DNA from: Pedobacter sp. HMWF019
Lineage (GTDB): Bacteria > Bacteroidota > Bacteroidia > Sphingobacteriales > Sphingobacteriaceae
Length of the DNA: 35,071 nt
Reading direction: 5' to 3'
Assembly: GCF_003061025.1 (NCBI RefSeq)
Contig: NZ_QAIL01000050.1
Location: 1-35,071, forward strand
Part shown: one piece after another, positions 34,024-35,071 of the stretch
Numbering within the stretch: the first letter of the stretch is position 1
How the letters are laid out: each line of letters opens with the position of its first letter
Notes under the pieces: model-generated
The model's input: only the letters and a program-made list of their open reading frames with translations
Told to the model about the DNA's origin: nothing
Databases searched by the model: none
Position numbers and translations under genes: made by a program

Positions 34024-35037
34024 TTATAGTGCTTTAATGATCAATGCTGTCATTACCCCTCTTTCTGTACCGTCGGAAGGTTTAACGGTCTGTTGCCCGT
34101 TAACAGTAAGAGTAGTAGATCCACCTCCGTCCAGGTTTAAGGCTTCAATACAACCAATTTCTTCCATCATTTGAGCCAGCTCTGCCAAGGTTAGGCCTGT
34201 TCCTCCATTGCTGTTATTGCCCTCAACGGCCAGTATCACGATTTTGTTGCTGCTGGTATAACCAATTGCTGATCTCGCTCTGGAAGAAGTATTGTCTACA
34301 GCAATGAGTTCCTCATTGTCGCTGATACGGATTACATTGTTCTTAATTAAGACAGGGGAACCACCAATGGCTGTTTTTACATTCCATAGGCTGGCACCGG
34401 CAGGGAAAGTAGCCGATGGGACAGCTAAAGGTGCGGTATTCAGTAAGTTTGCTGCTGGTTGCGGGTAGTTGTAAAGCATGCCATTACCTGTCCCTACGTG
34501 GTAAATCCAGGCAACTCCTGGCTGGTTACTCTGGCTAATACCAAAAGCACCTCTTGTTGGGTAATAACTGGTATTTGTGCCATTGTACGGACGGGAAAGG
34601 GATTTGATATTGATGGCGTCGATCTGGCCATTGTACATAGACAAGCTGTAAGAGGCATTCGTGCCGAAAAAACCGCCGTTGATGCAGGCATATTTTGTTC
34701 CGCTTTCTTCATTATAGAAGTCTGTTACTTTTTTATTGGCGGAAGCAAGGACAGGTTTAAGTTCAATATTGAATTTCGGATCAAAAACCAGGCAATAGGC
34801 AACAGTAGTTTTTCCATTAACCGGGGTCTTGCTGAGGTAGAGTTGTATCCCGGTAGGAAAATTGTTCATCAAGGCAGTGGCTTTTTTCCAATTGGAGGAT
34901 AAAGAAAGCAAAGGTGTAGAGTCAACTGTTATTTTTGGCTCATCTGGATGGTATTTTCCAATACCCGATTTGCTACAGGCCGAGGCGAAGAGCAGGAAAG
35001 TGAGTGCGATTACTGCAAAGGAGGGTTTAGCATGCAT
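34024..35037 (-). CDS. NAGPA-like phosphodiester glycosidase lipoprotein
   Basis: A 337-residue lipoprotein: lipobox ASAC, lipidated C21. The domain from about 75 matches the phosphodiester glycosidase family (PF09992, DUF2233), whose human member uncovers mannose-6-phosphate by removing GlcNAc from a phosphodiester. Visible family motifs are INGGFF (119-124), GGSPVL (225-230), RARSAIGY (253-260), the NLDGGGSTTL core (301-310) and TERGVMTALI at the end. All conserved acidic and glycine positions I expect are present. It is the first visible gene of the leftward operon, 12 bases before the FAD oxidoreductase. Its outer location fits a first attack on the polymer, exposing GlcNAc-type sugar or cutting sugar-1-phosphate linkages. 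Confidence 0.87.
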   Translation of the reverse strand: MHAKPSFAVIALTFLLFASACSKSGIGKYHPDEPKITVDSTPLLSLSSNWKKATALMNNFPTGIQLYLSKTPVNGKTTVAYCLVFDPKFNIELKPVLASANKKVTDFYNEESGTKYACINGGFFGTNASYSLSMYNGQIDAINIKSLSRPYNGTNTSYYPTRGAFGISQSNQPGVAWIYHVGTGNGMLYNYPQPAANLLNTAPLAVPSATFPAGASLWNVKTAIGGSPVLIKNNVIRISDNEELIAVDNTSSRARSAIGYTSSNKIVILAVEGNNSNGGTGLTLAELAQMMEEIGCIEALNLDGGGSTTLTVNGQQTVKPSDGTERGVMTALIIKAL

Positions 35038-35042
35038 CGTAA

Positions 35043-35054
35043 TTGGTTGGTTAG
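35043..35054 (-). promoter_or_regulatory. start-proximal element CTAACCAACCAA before the NAGPA-like gene
   Basis: Same 12-mer as at 32104-32115, five bases upstream of the ATG at 35037. The operon promoter would lie further right, outside the window; the 34 visible bases contain only this leader. Confidence 0.4.
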
Positions 35055-35071
35055 TTTGGTGTTCTGTAAAT

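Noticed and set aside
18575..35037. Reading the operon as a sialic acid (nan) locus
   Set aside because: The epimerase, MFS carrier and SGNH esterases fit, but no sialidase, sialate aldolase or NanOU-specific gene is seen, and the NAGPA, FAD, HGSNAT-like and DUF4434 genes are not part of known nan loci. It could still be true if the missing genes lie beyond the right edge.
1..35071. tRNA, rRNA, prophage or insertion sequence
   Set aside because: No cloverleaf with a CCA end, no rRNA stretches, and no integrase, transposase or phage structural gene was seen on either strand.

Overview
The window looks like a chromosomal segment of a Sphingobacteriaceae-type Bacteroidetes (Pedobacter or a close relative is my best guess). 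The reasons are two SusC/SusD pairs, an ECF sigma/FecR pair of the Bacteroidetes type, lipoprotein signals, AT-rich intergenic DNA, few Shine-Dalgarno sequences, and start-proximal boxes resembling the Bacteroidetes -7 element (TAnnTTTG). I saw no tRNA, rRNA, CRISPR array, insertion sequence or phage gene. No gap between genes exceeds about 210 bases, so nearly all of the window is accounted for.

Left part (1-5714): a truncated Lrp/AsnC regulator diverges from a cysteine synthase-family PLP enzyme. A split DsbD system follows: a stand-alone periplasmic nDsbD-like domain, then the membrane domain fused to thioredoxin. A bidirectional hairpin terminator separates these from a leftward MocR-type regulator and a GNAT acetyltransferase.

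Middle (5859-13912): a rightward cassette of ECF sigma factor, FecR anti-sigma factor, SusC with an STN signalling domain, SusD lipoprotein and a secreted thioredoxin-fold protein. This is a self-regulating trans-envelope uptake locus with no recognisable glycosidase. The FecR-SusC gap is a 206-base structured leader. Housekeeping genes follow (14039-18527): an AlkA-like DNA glycosylase and a heterodimeric ABC exporter whose two subunits carry complementary degenerate and intact ATPase motifs.

Right part (18575-35037): twelve leftward genes with gaps of 37 bases or less, some overlapping as ATGA, form one apparent operon. In transcription order they are: NAGPA-like phosphodiester glycosidase lipoprotein, secreted FAD oxidoreductase, SusC, SusD (with an inserted glycine-rich repeat), DUF5017 lipoprotein, GHL10-like secreted TIM-barrel protein, HGSNAT/DUF5009-like membrane acyltransferase, AmpG-like MFS importer, two tandem SGNH esterases, cytosolic DUF4434 protein and a renin-binding-protein-type N-acylglucosamine 2-epimerase. 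The set spans outer membrane, periplasm, inner membrane and cytosol. It reads as a complete utilisation locus for an N-acetylhexosamine glycan that is probably O-acetylated and possibly phosphodiester-linked. It has no sialidase, sialate lyase or classical CAZyme in view, and is the best candidate here for an undescribed system. Its promoter and regulator lie beyond the right edge.
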